DNA from: Novosphingobium sp.
GTDB taxonomy: Bacteria > Pseudomonadota > Alphaproteobacteria > Sphingomonadales > Sphingomonadaceae
Reading direction: 5' to 3'
NCBI RefSeq assembly: GCF_027486195.1
Contig: NZ_JAIXPP010000010.1
Coordinates: forward strand, 24,257 to 88,256
DNA: 64,000 nt
Part shown: one piece after another, positions 16,463 to 24,781 of the stretch
Numbering within the stretch: position 1 is the first letter of the stretch
Layout: the number at the start of each line of letters is the position of its first letter
Made by a program: the position numbers and the translations under genes
Notes under the pieces: generated by a model
Databases searched by the model: none
Told to the model about the DNA's origin: nothing
The model's input: the letters and a program-made list of their open reading frames with translations, nothing else

Positions 16463-17386
16463 GTGACACTTCAGGTCATCACAGACAGGCTGCGCTTCCC
16501 CGAAGGCCCAATCGCGCTTTCGGACGGCAGTGTGGTCGTCGTGGAGATCGAGGGTGGCGCCCTCACACGCGTCCGCCCAAATGGTGACCTTGAGGTCATT
16601 TCACAGCTCGAAGGTGGGCCAAACGGCGCAGCTCTCGGCCCCGATGGCTGGGTCGTCATCGCCAATTCCGGCGGCTGGCTCTATACCAGTGAAGCCAATG
16701 GCTGGCGGCGGCCGACCGGGCAATCCGATGTCCCCGGCTGGATCGAACGCGTCTCACTCGCCACTGGAGAGAGTCAGCGCCTCTACGATGCCTCCGGTGG
16801 CATGCGCCTGCAGAGCCCCAACGATCTCGTGTTCGATGCGCTGGGCAATTTCTACGTCACCGATCACGGCAAGCGTGATGGGCGCACACTGGGGCTTGGT
16901 GCGATCCACTACGGCGCGCCGGATGGCAGCTTCCTGCGCCCGGTCGTCACTGGCCTGATCACCCCCAACGGCGTGGGCTTGTCGGCCGACGGGAAGACGC
17001 TGTTCGTGGCCGAAACGGTCACGCGCCGGATCCTGTCCTATCCCATTGTCGCACCCGGCGAAGTCAGCCTGCTGCCCTGGCCTGCCCCGGCCGGCGGGCA
17101 CCTCGTGGCCGGCCTGCCCGATCGCAACTTCCTCGACAGCATGGCGCTCGATGCCGAGGGCCACATCTGCGTCGCCAGCTTCAACGCCTGCGGCATCTTG
17201 CGCATCTCGCCCGATGGCGCTGCGCGCCGCTTCACCCCGCTCGACGACTACTACGCCACCAACATCGCATTCGGCGGCCCGGATCGGCGCACAGCATTCG
17301 TCACCCTCTCCTCCACCGGGCGGCTGGTGTCGTTCGAATGGCCCTGCCCCGGTCAGCCTCTTGCCTTTGAAGGACCTGCATCGTGA
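16463..17386 (+). CDS. SMP-30/gluconolactonase family lactonase
   Basis: 307 residues from a GTG start with GGAGAG upstream. Six-bladed propeller features are visible: the metal-binding Glu in Phe-Pro-Glu-Gly-Pro near residue 14, Ser-Pro-Asn-Asp-Leu-Val-Phe and Thr-Pro-Asn-Gly-Val in the middle, and an Asp in Leu-Asp-Ser-Met-Ala. Family members hydrolyse sugar lactones or other lactones to open acids. In this cluster it may act after the PQQ-type sugar dehydrogenase. The GTGA junction couples it to the next gene. An additional operator-like palindrome lies within its early coding region. Confidence 0.85.
   Translation: MTLQVITDRLRFPEGPIALSDGSVVVVEIEGGALTRVRPNGDLEVISQLEGGPNGAALGPDGWVVIANSGGWLYTSEANGWRRPTGQSDVPGWIERVSLATGESQRLYDASGGMRLQSPNDLVFDALGNFYVTDHGKRDGRTLGLGAIHYGAPDGSFLRPVVTGLITPNGVGLSADGKTLFVAETVTRRILSYPIVAPGEVSLLPWPAPAGGHLVAGLPDRNFLDSMALDAEGHICVASFNACGILRISPDGAARRFTPLDDYYATNIAFGGPDRRTAFVTLSSTGRLVSFEWPCPGQPLAFEGPAS
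16585..16598. promoter_or_regulatory. Operator-like palindrome 4 inside the lactonase gene (TGACCTTGAGGTCA)
   Basis: Differs from site 1 by one base and shares its downstream flank TTTCA. It is 169 bases downstream of site 3, a spacing that could support looping or roadblock repression. It could also be chance within coding sequence. Confidence 0.45.
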
Positions 17387-18177
17387 GTTTCGTCCCCGAT
17401 CTGCTCGCCGGCCGCAGCGCCTTCATCGCTGGCGGAACCAGCGGCATCAATCTCGCCATCGCCCAGGCCTATGCCGCGCACGGGGCCAAGGTGGCAGTGC
17501 TGAGCCGCAAGGCTGAAAAGGTGGAGGCCGCAACCGCCGCGATCGGCCACGGCGCCATCGGCTTTGCCGCCGATGTCCGCGATGCCGAAGCGGTGAGCGC
17601 GGCGATGAAGGCAGCTGCAGAGGCGAACGGCCCGTTCGATGTGATCGTCTCGGGCGCGGCGGGCAATTTCGTCGCCCCTGCTGCCGCGCTTTCGCCCAAC
17701 GGCTTCAAGACTGTGGTCGATATCGACCTCGTCGGCACCTTCCATGTGTTTCGCGCCGGGTATGAACTGGCGAAGAAGCCCGGTGCCTCGTTCATCGCGA
17801 TCTCCGCGCCGCAGGGCTCCGCGCCCTATTTCGCGCAGGCCCACGTTTGCGCAGCCAAGGCGGGGATCGACATGCTGGTCAAATGCCTCGCCTTCGAATG
17901 GGGGCCGGAAGGCGTGCGGGTGAACAGCCTCGTCCCCGGTCCAATCGACGGCACCGAGGGCATGGCCAAGCTCGCCCCCAACGAAGCGATGCGCAAGATC
18001 GCGACCGAGGCCACCGCGCTGCGCCGCTTCGGCAGCACCGGCGATGTCGCGATGCTGGCGCTCTACCTTGCCTCCGACGCCGCATCCTATGTGACCGGCG
18101 CGATCATGCCGGCCGATGGCGGCCAGATGCTGGCGGGCAACGGCGCGTTCAGCCCGGCCCGAATTTTCCAACAGTAG
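17383..18177 (+). CDS. SDR-family oxidoreductase resembling 2,4-dienoyl-CoA reductase (DECR2 type)
   Basis: 264 residues from a GTG overlapping the previous stop. The nucleotide motif is Gly-Gly-Thr-Ser-Gly-Ile-Asn. The usual catalytic Tyr-x-x-x-Lys is replaced by Val-Cys-Ala-Ala-Lys (preceded by His), while the following Phe-Glu-Trp-Gly-Pro-Glu-Gly-Val-Arg-Val-Asn-Ser and Pro-Gly-Pro-Ile-Asp-Gly-Thr-Glu-Gly are like peroxisomal 2,4-dienoyl-CoA reductases, which also lack the Tyr. The likely role is NADPH reduction of a conjugated dienoyl-CoA or similar enone. This fits breakdown of an unsaturated acyl chain, though no other beta-oxidation gene is in the window. Confidence 0.82.
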   Translation: MSFVPDLLAGRSAFIAGGTSGINLAIAQAYAAHGAKVAVLSRKAEKVEAATAAIGHGAIGFAADVRDAEAVSAAMKAAAEANGPFDVIVSGAAGNFVAPAAALSPNGFKTVVDIDLVGTFHVFRAGYELAKKPGASFIAISAPQGSAPYFAQAHVCAAKAGIDMLVKCLAFEWGPEGVRVNSLVPGPIDGTEGMAKLAPNEAMRKIATEATALRRFGSTGDVAMLALYLASDAASYVTGAIMPADGGQMLAGNGAFSPARIFQQ

Positions 18178-18197
18178 AACAATCCGGAGAAAATCTG

Positions 18198-19181
18198 ATG
18201 CGCAAGACCAACAAGGTCATCATCACCAGCGCGACCACGGGCGCGATGCATATGCCGGTGATGTCACCCTATCTGCCGATCACCCCCGAACAGATCATCG
18301 CGGATTCGGTCGGCGCGGCGGAAGCGGGCGCTGCCATCGTCCACCTCCACGCGCGCGATGCGGAAACCGGCTGCCCCGTCACCGATCCGGCGGTCTATGG
18401 CCAGTATCTGCCCGCCATCAAGCAGCAGTCCGATGTCATCATCAACATCACCACCGGCCAGCCCGCGATCCGCCGCAAGCCCGATGGCGGGTTCGATGTG
18501 AAGACCGCCTGGGCCGATGTGCTCGACGAGCGGCTCGCCGCGCCCAAGCAGTTCGAGCCGGAGATCACCAGCTTCAACATGGGGCCGATGAATGCGGCCA
18601 ACTGGATGCTGGGCATGCGGTACGAGCTCGACAAGCTGAGCGACTGGGAAAGGCTCTTCGTGCTGAGCACCAAGGACCTCACCATGCAGAACACCTTCGC
18701 CTCGATGGAACGCATCGCGAAGGAGCTCGGCCAGGAGCGCGGCGTCGTTTTCGAGTATGAATGCTTCGATATCGGCCACCTCTACAGCCTGAAAATGCTG
18801 GAAACGATGGGCTGGGTGAAGCCGCCCTATTTCATCCAGTCGGTGTTCGGCTTCCTTGGCGGCATCGGCACCGGCATGCGCCATGTCCATCACTTCAAGG
18901 ACACCGCCGACGAGCTGTTTGGCGATGACTACATCTGGTCATGCCTCGCGGCGGGCAAATCACAGATCCCCACGATCACCCAAGGCGCGCTGCTGGGCAG
19001 CAGCGTGCGCGTCGGGCTCGAGGATTCGCTCTGGTACGGCAAGGGCCAGCTCGCGAAATCCTCGGGCGAACAGGTCGGCCGCATCCGCCGCATCCTCGAA
19101 GAGCTCGGCCTCGAGATCGCCACGCCAGACGAAGCGCGGGCGATGCTGGGCACCAAGGGCGCCAACAACGTCAAGTTCTAG
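18198..19181 (+). CDS. BKACE-family beta-keto acid cleavage enzyme (DUF849), copy 1
   Basis: 327 residues; the ATG has GGAGA upstream. The TIM-barrel family signature is present: an early Thr-Thr-Gly-Ala motif, Pro-Tyr-Leu-Pro-Ile-Thr-Pro-Glu-Gln, the metal-binding His-Leu-His-Ala-Arg near residue 50, an Asn-Met-Gly-Pro segment, and a C-terminal Arg-Val-Gly-Leu-Glu-Asp. Members condense a beta-keto acid with acetyl-CoA to give acetoacetate and a new acyl-CoA; the founder is 3-keto-5-aminohexanoate cleavage enzyme. It is followed by two class III aminotransferases that could supply a beta-keto acid from a beta-amino acid (inference). Confidence 0.87.
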   Translation: MRKTNKVIITSATTGAMHMPVMSPYLPITPEQIIADSVGAAEAGAAIVHLHARDAETGCPVTDPAVYGQYLPAIKQQSDVIINITTGQPAIRRKPDGGFDVKTAWADVLDERLAAPKQFEPEITSFNMGPMNAANWMLGMRYELDKLSDWERLFVLSTKDLTMQNTFASMERIAKELGQERGVVFEYECFDIGHLYSLKMLETMGWVKPPYFIQSVFGFLGGIGTGMRHVHHFKDTADELFGDDYIWSCLAAGKSQIPTITQGALLGSSVRVGLEDSLWYGKGQLAKSSGEQVGRIRRILEELGLEIATPDEARAMLGTKGANNVKF

Positions 19182-19206
19182 TCTCCATTTGCTGAAGGAA
19201 TCCGCC

Positions 19207-20538
19207 ATGGCCGCCGCTGCCGCCGGACACAACCAGACCGCTTCCGCCCAGATCTTCGAGCGTGCGCGCCATGTCATGCCTTCGGGCTACACGCGGCACC
19301 TCGTCGTGCAAAAGCCCAACCCGACATACGCCGCGTCCGGCGATGGCTGCTGGATCACCGACGTCGAAGGCAACCGCCGGCTCGACTGGGTCAACAACTT
19401 CTCCTCGCTGATCCACGGCCATAACAAGCGCGAGATCGTCGAGATGCTGGCCGCGCAGGCCGGGCGGCTGATGTCCGCCGTGCTGCCCACCGAATGGGAA
19501 GTCTCGCTGGCGGAGATCCTGTGCGAGCGCATTCCGTCGGTTGAACGCGTACGCTTCATGAACAGCGGAACCGAGGCCAACCAGATCGCAATCAAGGCCG
19601 CGCGCGCCTATACCGGCAAGCCCAAGATCGCCAAGATGGAAGGCGGCTACCACGGCCAGTTCGATCTGCTGGAAGCCAGCTTCCAATCGAACCCCGGCAA
19701 CTGGGGCCCGGCCGAGCGGCCCAATGCCACGGCCTATCAGGTCGGCCATCCGCAAGGCCTGCTCGATCTCGTCACGATTCTGCCGCTCAACGATATCGAG
19801 GCGACGCGCGCCATCCTGCGCGCCGAGGCGGACCAGCTCGCTGCCGTCATCCTCGACCCGCAGCGTTTGCAGCTCGGCATGGTCGCCCCGCACCGCCCCT
19901 ATCTCGAAATGCTGCGCGAAGAGACCGAGAAGCTCGGCATTGTTCTGATCTTCGATGAGGTCTGGTCGCTGCGCGCAGGCTACAACGGCTTTCAGGGCGA
20001 AATCGGGATCACGCCCGATCTCACCACCATGGGCAAGATCATCGGCGGCGGCATTCCCGTCGGCGGCTGCGGCGGCCAGCAGAAGTTCATGAGCGTGTTC
20101 GAGGTCGATGCCGGCGATCCGAAGATCAAGCACAGCGGCACTTTCACCGCCAATCCGATGGCGATGGCCTGCGGCACCACCTCGCTGCGCCTGCTGACGC
20201 CGGATGTGTTTGCCCGCATGGCCGCGCAGGGCGAACGGCTGCGCGAGGGCCTGCGCGCGATCCGGCGCGATCTGGGGATCAAGGCGCAAGTGCTCGGCGA
20301 AGGCTCGCTTTCGGGCATGACCCCTACCGAACTGCCGCTGAACAACTACCGCGAGTTGGCCTATGCCTTCGCCACCGAAATCGCCCCCAAGCTGCCGGTG
20401 ATCCAGACGGAACTGCTGGCGGAAGATCTCCTCACCATGCGCGGCGGTTTTGTCGGCTCGACGCCGATGACCGATGACGATATCGATTTCACCATCGCCG
20501 GCGCCCGCCGCGCATGGACGAGGATCATGGCGCAATGA
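19207..20538 (+). CDS. Class III PLP aminotransferase, copy 1 (beta-amino acid transaminase-like)
   Basis: 443 residues. The Schiff-base Lys277 is in Thr-Met-Gly-Lys-Ile-Ile-Gly-Gly-Gly, and the PLP-binding Asp lies in Ile-Phe-Asp-Glu-Val-Trp. The Asn-Ser-Gly-Thr-Glu-Ala and Gly-Gly-Tyr-His-Gly motifs are typical of the glutamate-1-semialdehyde aminomutase/beta-phenylalanine aminotransferase branch. A role in haem synthesis is unlikely because the gene is embedded in a catabolic operon and has a close paralogue two genes later. The probable reaction is deamination of a beta-amino acid to a beta-keto acid, feeding the preceding BKACE enzyme. Its stop overlaps the next start by ATGA. Confidence 0.84.
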   Translation: MAAAAAGHNQTASAQIFERARHVMPSGYTRHLVVQKPNPTYAASGDGCWITDVEGNRRLDWVNNFSSLIHGHNKREIVEMLAAQAGRLMSAVLPTEWEVSLAEILCERIPSVERVRFMNSGTEANQIAIKAARAYTGKPKIAKMEGGYHGQFDLLEASFQSNPGNWGPAERPNATAYQVGHPQGLLDLVTILPLNDIEATRAILRAEADQLAAVILDPQRLQLGMVAPHRPYLEMLREETEKLGIVLIFDEVWSLRAGYNGFQGEIGITPDLTTMGKIIGGGIPVGGCGGQQKFMSVFEVDAGDPKIKHSGTFTANPMAMACGTTSLRLLTPDVFARMAAQGERLREGLRAIRRDLGIKAQVLGEGSLSGMTPTELPLNNYRELAYAFATEIAPKLPVIQTELLAEDLLTMRGGFVGSTPMTDDDIDFTIAGARRAWTRIMAQ

Positions 20539-21614
20539 GCCTTTCCGCGCGGGTCCGCCGCCATCCCTTTCGCTGGTTCTACGGCATTGCCCTGGGCTTT
20601 TCGACTGTGCTGTGGACCTATGCGGTCATCCACACCGTGCTTTGGCCGAATTACGCCGGGCCGGGCGTGACTTTGGGCGACTACTTCTATGCCGAACGCG
20701 CCAAAGTGGCCGCCGCGCATCCTTATTGGGCCGCCCATTCGGATGGCGTGCCAATCAGCCTCATGGGCTACTGGCAAGTGCCGCAAGTCTCGATGTTCCT
20801 GTTCTTCCCGGGCGCGCCGACAGTTGCGGCCCTGCTGGTCACCGGCATCGGCTGGGGTCGGCGCGGAGTTGGTGCGCTGTTGTCGCTCTACAGGCCCATT
20901 CTCGGCGATCAGGGCTGGCGCGAGGCTGTGCGGCTTTATGCAGCGCTGGTGCTGATTATTGCAGGCGTGGCTGGCCTGTGCGCCGCAGCGGCGTTCTTCA
21001 TGGCGGGATCAGCCGCAAAAGGCGTCGTCGCATCGGCTTATGGCATGGCCTCGCTGCCAATGTTCCTCTCGGCATGGGGCATCGCGCTGCTCATGAACCA
21101 GGGGGGACTGCTTGAGGAGATGGGCTGGCGCGGCTTTGGCTGGCCGACTCTGGCACGCAAGCTGGCCACACCGCTCTCCGCTGCCGTGGTGCTGGGCGTC
21201 TGCTGGGCTCTCTGGCACTTCCCGCGCGAAGTGCCGCTGCTTCTGACCGGACAAAACACGCTTTCCAACCTTTTGCTTGGCCAATCCCGGTTCATTCTGG
21301 CCTGCGTATCGATGACGATCGTGGCCGTCTATTTCGTCAATATGGCGGGTGGCAGTGTCTGGCCGGCGATCATGGTCCACGGCACTTTCAACATGATCTA
21401 CGGCGCGTTGAAACTCGGGCCCGATGGCAATGGCGGCGGCGGCAGCGTTTTCAACGAAACCCTTTGGGTGTGGGTGATCGGGGCCGTCATCGTGCTGCTG
21501 ATCTCGGGCAAGGACCTCGGCTGGTCGACGCGCCTCAGGCTCCACGGCGGCGATGGCCGCACAGATCCCTCACGTCTCTGGTCCGAAAGGGAGAGCAATA
21601 CCCATGGCCAATGA
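20535..21614 (+). CDS. CPBP-family intramembrane protease (Abi/MlrA-like fold)
   Basis: 359 residues with about eight membrane helices. The three CPBP motifs are visible: Glu194-Glu195-x-x-x-Arg199, Trp-His228-Phe-Pro-Arg-Glu, and His282-Gly-Thr-Phe-Asn286. The family includes Rce1/Ste24-like CAAX proteases, bacteriocin-immunity proteins and microcystinase MlrA. The start chosen overlaps the upstream aminotransferase stop by ATGA, and its end overlaps the next aminotransferase by 11 bases, so it is firmly part of the catabolic operon. A digestive role on a peptide-like substrate is more likely than immunity. The Gly-Gly-Leu-Leu-Glu-Glu context of the catalytic Glu is intact. Confidence 0.83.
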   Translation: MSLSARVRRHPFRWFYGIALGFSTVLWTYAVIHTVLWPNYAGPGVTLGDYFYAERAKVAAAHPYWAAHSDGVPISLMGYWQVPQVSMFLFFPGAPTVAALLVTGIGWGRRGVGALLSLYRPILGDQGWREAVRLYAALVLIIAGVAGLCAAAAFFMAGSAAKGVVASAYGMASLPMFLSAWGIALLMNQGGLLEEMGWRGFGWPTLARKLATPLSAAVVLGVCWALWHFPREVPLLLTGQNTLSNLLLGQSRFILACVSMTIVAVYFVNMAGGSVWPAIMVHGTFNMIYGALKLGPDGNGGGGSVFNETLWVWVIGAVIVLLISGKDLGWSTRLRLHGGDGRTDPSRLWSERESNTHGQ

Positions 21615-22932
21615 TCGTTCCCGCGCGCTGTTCGATCGCGCCAGCGCCGTCCAGCCCGGCGGAAACACCCGCCACATGATCGTGTTCGGCCCGCCGATGC
21701 TCTACGCCAGCCACGGCGAAGGGTGCCGCGTCACCGATGTCGACGGCAACGTCTATATCGATTGGGTCAACAACTTCTCGACCCTGATCCACGGCTATGG
21801 CCACCGCCCGACGATCGAGGCGGTGAAAGCGCAGGCCGAGCGCATGCTGTGCTGCATCCTCCCCGCCGAGCCCGAAGTGGAGCTGGCCGAGCGCATCTGC
21901 GCGCGCTGGCCCGGTGCCGATCAGGTGCGCTTCATGAATTCGGGGACCGAAGCGATCATGGTCGCGGTCAAGGGGGCCCGGGCGCTGACGGGCCGCTCCA
22001 AAGTCGCCAAGTCCGAAGGCGGCTATCACGGCCAGTACGATCTGGTCGAAGCGAGCTTCCTGCCCACTGCCGAGACCTGGGGCCCGGCCGACCACCCCGC
22101 CGCCCCGCCCTTCGGGCGCGGCACGCCGCAGAGCCTGCTGGATGAAGCGGTGATCTTCCCGTTCAACGATAGCGCCGCCACGCTGGCGATCCTTGAGGAA
22201 CAGGCCGAAAGCCTCGCTGCCGTGGTGATCGACCCGATTCCCGCCCGGCTCGGCTTCTCCCCCGCAGACCCCGCCTATCTCGCCGCGCTCCGCGAGTTCT
22301 GCACGCGTCGCGGGGTGGTGCTGATCTTCGACGAGGTGTTCTGCGGCCGCGCGGGCTACAATGGCGCGCAAGGCCGCCTCGGCGTGACGCCGGACATGAC
22401 CGCGCTCGGCAAGATCATCGGCGGTGGCCTGCCCATCGGCGCAGTGGCCGGCACGCGCGCCGCGATGGCGGTGTTCGACAATCTGGCGGGGCCGCTCAAG
22501 ATGAGCCATTCGGGCACCTTCACCGGCAATCCGATGACCATGGCTGCGGGCTGCGCTGCGCTCGATGCGCTGACGCCGGAGGCCTTCGCCCAGCTCGAAC
22601 GGCAAGGCGATGCCCTGCGCGCGGGGCTCACCGCGCATTTCGATGCGCTCGGCCTTGCCATGCGCGCCAATGGCCTTGCCTCGATGACCAGCCTGCAGTT
22701 CTTCCGCGAACCGGCACGCAACTACCGCGAGTTTCATGTGCGCTCTGGCACGGATTACCTGGCTCGGATGAAACAACTGCACGGCCTGATGCTGGAAGCG
22801 GGCGTGCTCATGGCCACGCGCGGCCTGATGGTCGGCTCGACCGCGATGACCGATGCCGATATCGCCGAGACCGTGGACCGCGCCGGGCAGGCGCTGGCCC
22901 GTTTTGCCGAGGCGGAAAGGATTGCGGCTTGA
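21604..22932 (+). CDS. Class III PLP aminotransferase, copy 2 (beta-amino acid transaminase-like)
   Basis: 442 residues with Schiff-base Lys270 in Leu-Gly-Lys-Ile-Ile-Gly-Gly-Gly-Leu. It is clearly related to copy 1: both carry Trp-Val-Asn-Asn-Phe-Ser followed by Leu-Ile-His-Gly, Arg-Phe-Met-Asn-Ser-Gly-Thr-Glu-Ala, and Gly-Gly-Tyr-His-Gly-Gln. The substrate-facing segments differ, including the Ser-Val-Phe/Ala-Val-Phe region and the C-terminus, so the two probably act on different amino donors or stereoisomers. The start lies inside the protease gene. Confidence 0.84.
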   Translation: MANDRSRALFDRASAVQPGGNTRHMIVFGPPMLYASHGEGCRVTDVDGNVYIDWVNNFSTLIHGYGHRPTIEAVKAQAERMLCCILPAEPEVELAERICARWPGADQVRFMNSGTEAIMVAVKGARALTGRSKVAKSEGGYHGQYDLVEASFLPTAETWGPADHPAAPPFGRGTPQSLLDEAVIFPFNDSAATLAILEEQAESLAAVVIDPIPARLGFSPADPAYLAALREFCTRRGVVLIFDEVFCGRAGYNGAQGRLGVTPDMTALGKIIGGGLPIGAVAGTRAAMAVFDNLAGPLKMSHSGTFTGNPMTMAAGCAALDALTPEAFAQLERQGDALRAGLTAHFDALGLAMRANGLASMTSLQFFREPARNYREFHVRSGTDYLARMKQLHGLMLEAGVLMATRGLMVGSTAMTDADIAETVDRAGQALARFAEAERIAA

Positions 22933-23708
22933 GGCGCTTTACCACCAGCGTATCCCTGATGTGGCGCGATCTGCCGATCGCGGAACGTTTTGCATCGGCC
23001 AAGGCGGCGGGTTTCTGCGGCGCGGAAATCCAGGTGCCGGGCGAAGCCGCCGCAGCCGATTGGGCCGCAGCGGCAGAGTCATCGGGCCTGCCCGTCATGC
23101 TGATGAACCTTGATATGGGCGATTATCTGGGCGGCGGTCCGGGCCTGTCCGGCGTACCGGGGCGCGAAGCCGCCTTCGCGGCGGCGCTTGATATCGGGCT
23201 CGATGCCGCCGCGCTGCTGAAGCCCGCAATCCTCCATATCGGCCCCTCGCGCTTGCCCGAAGGCGTGGCCCGCGAGGCATGTCTCGATGTCTACCGCGCC
23301 AATGTCGCGCTCGCGCTTGAACAGGCCTGCAGCCGCGGGATCACGGCGCAGCTCGTGGTCGAAGCGGTCAACCGCGCCGAGGCCCCCACCGCGCTGATCG
23401 GCACGACCGCCGAAGCCGCCGCCATTGCCGCCGACTTTGGCGGGGCGCTGGGGCTGCTATTCGATCTCTATCACGCGGCAGCAGGCGGCGAGGATCCGCT
23501 CGCCAGCTACCGGACCCATGCCGGGGCTATCGCGCATATCCAGTTCTCCGACCTGCCCGGCCGCCAGCCGCCCGGCCAGGGCACGCTCGATTTCGCCGCG
23601 TTGTTCGCCGGGATCGAGGCCGCTGGCTACGCGGGAGCCTGGGGAGCGGAATACATGTCGTTTGCCGGCACCGGCGCAACGCTCGGCTGGATGGAAGCGC
23701 TGGCGTGA
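22929..23708 (+). CDS. Hydroxypyruvate isomerase-like TIM-barrel protein
   Basis: 259 residues from a TTG overlapping the previous stop. It belongs to the xylose isomerase-like TIM-barrel superfamily and resembles hydroxypyruvate isomerase in the metal-site segments: Val-Val-Glu-Ala-Val-Asn, Leu-Phe-Asp-Leu-Tyr-His, Ile-Ala-His-Ile-Gln-Phe-Ser-Asp-Leu-Pro-Gly-Arg, and Gly-Ala-Glu-Tyr. Hydroxypyruvate isomerase interconverts hydroxypyruvate and tartronate semialdehyde. The beta-hydroxyacid dehydrogenase of the first transcript could use that product. Other sugar epimerases of this fold cannot be excluded. Confidence 0.78.
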   Translation: MRRFTTSVSLMWRDLPIAERFASAKAAGFCGAEIQVPGEAAAADWAAAAESSGLPVMLMNLDMGDYLGGGPGLSGVPGREAAFAAALDIGLDAAALLKPAILHIGPSRLPEGVAREACLDVYRANVALALEQACSRGITAQLVVEAVNRAEAPTALIGTTAEAAAIAADFGGALGLLFDLYHAAAGGEDPLASYRTHAGAIAHIQFSDLPGRQPPGQGTLDFAALFAGIEAAGYAGAWGAEYMSFAGTGATLGWMEALA

Positions 23709-24781
23709 TGCCGCCAACCATGGGCTTGGCCGAGGCCTTCGCCGCGCTCCCTCCGGCGCTCCACACGCCGATCCTGCGCATCGAGGATCGCCACGGCACT
23801 TGCCGCTTCGCCGCCGCGCGCGCACCCGCGACCGCCGATGGCGCGTTCCACGTCGCCTCCATCACCAAGACGATGACCGCCACGGTGATCCTCCAGCTGA
23901 TCGAGGAAGGCGCCTTCTCGCTCGAGACCCCGTTCGACGATCTCGGCGTGATTGACCGCACGTTGACGCGGGGGCGGCTCGATGGCGGGATCACGATCCG
24001 CCACTTGCTCTCGCACACCGCCGGCATCCGCGACACGATGGAGGACGATGCCGAAACGCTGGGCGGCCCGGCGCCGGGCAGCGTGATCGGCCGGCTGATG
24101 CTCGATCCCGGCAAGCACTGGCAGCCTTTCGATCCTGCACGGCCCGAAGATGGCAGCGCCGGGATCATCAACCACTTCTTTGCCAGCGGCACTGCCGATG
24201 CGCGCCTTTCCCCGCCGGGCGCGCGCTTCCATTATTCCGATACCGGCTACATGCTTCTCGGCCTCCTGATCGAGCGCGCTGGGGGCGAGCCGCTGCACGC
24301 AGCCTACCGCCGCCGTCTGTTCGATCCGGCCGGCATCGACGATATCTGGCTGGCCTACCGCGAGCCGGCGCGGCTGCCCGAAATCGATCAATACTTCGGT
24401 GACATGCCCCTTCTCGCCAGCGGCGTCTCGCTCAGCTTCGACTGGGCGGGCGGCGGCCTTGTCGCCACCGCTGCAGCGCTCGCCACGTTCCTGCGCGCGC
24501 TGCTGGCCGGGTCCCTGTTCCGCAAGCCTGAGACGCTGGCAGCAATGCAGGACTGGGCCGCGCCCGAAGGCATGGCCGCGCCGCGCACCGGCGTCGGGCT
24601 TGGCCTGTTCCGGGTCGAGCGCGATGGCATGACCCTCATCGGCCATTCCGGCGCACCTGCCGCGCGCATGTTCACCGATCCCGAAAGTGGCCTCTTCCTC
24701 ACCGGCACAGCCAACCAGGCCATCGGTGCGGCGGACTGGCACTGGCCGCTGCTCGCCCTCGCCCGAAAGGAATTCGCATGA
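23708..24781 (+). CDS. Serine hydrolase of the beta-lactamase/DD-peptidase (S12) family
   Basis: 357 residues from an ATG in a TGATG junction (a GTG one codon earlier is also possible). The nucleophile and general base are Ser51-x-x-Lys54 in Ala-Ser-Ile-Thr-Lys. The second motif is Tyr-Ser-Asp in Phe-His-Tyr-Ser-Asp-Thr-Gly-Tyr, and a His-Ser-Gly motif near residue 317 replaces the usual Lys-Thr-Gly. No signal peptide is evident, so it is probably cytoplasmic. S12 members include esterases, D-aminopeptidases and microcystin-degrading MlrB. Here it likely cleaves an ester or amide in the imported compound. Confidence 0.84.
   Translation: MPPTMGLAEAFAALPPALHTPILRIEDRHGTCRFAAARAPATADGAFHVASITKTMTATVILQLIEEGAFSLETPFDDLGVIDRTLTRGRLDGGITIRHLLSHTAGIRDTMEDDAETLGGPAPGSVIGRLMLDPGKHWQPFDPARPEDGSAGIINHFFASGTADARLSPPGARFHYSDTGYMLLGLLIERAGGEPLHAAYRRRLFDPAGIDDIWLAYREPARLPEIDQYFGDMPLLASGVSLSFDWAGGGLVATAAALATFLRALLAGSLFRKPETLAAMQDWAAPEGMAAPRTGVGLGLFRVERDGMTLIGHSGAPAARMFTDPESGLFLTGTANQAIGAADWHWPLLALARKEFA

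Noticed and set aside
20535..21614. CPBP protein as bacteriocin/abortive-infection immunity
   Set aside because: No toxin gene nearby and both ends overlap catabolic genes; not fully excluded.
19207..22932. Assignment of the aminotransferases to haem synthesis (hemL)
   Set aside because: They resemble that family in fold, but two copies in a catabolic operon without other haem genes make this unlikely.
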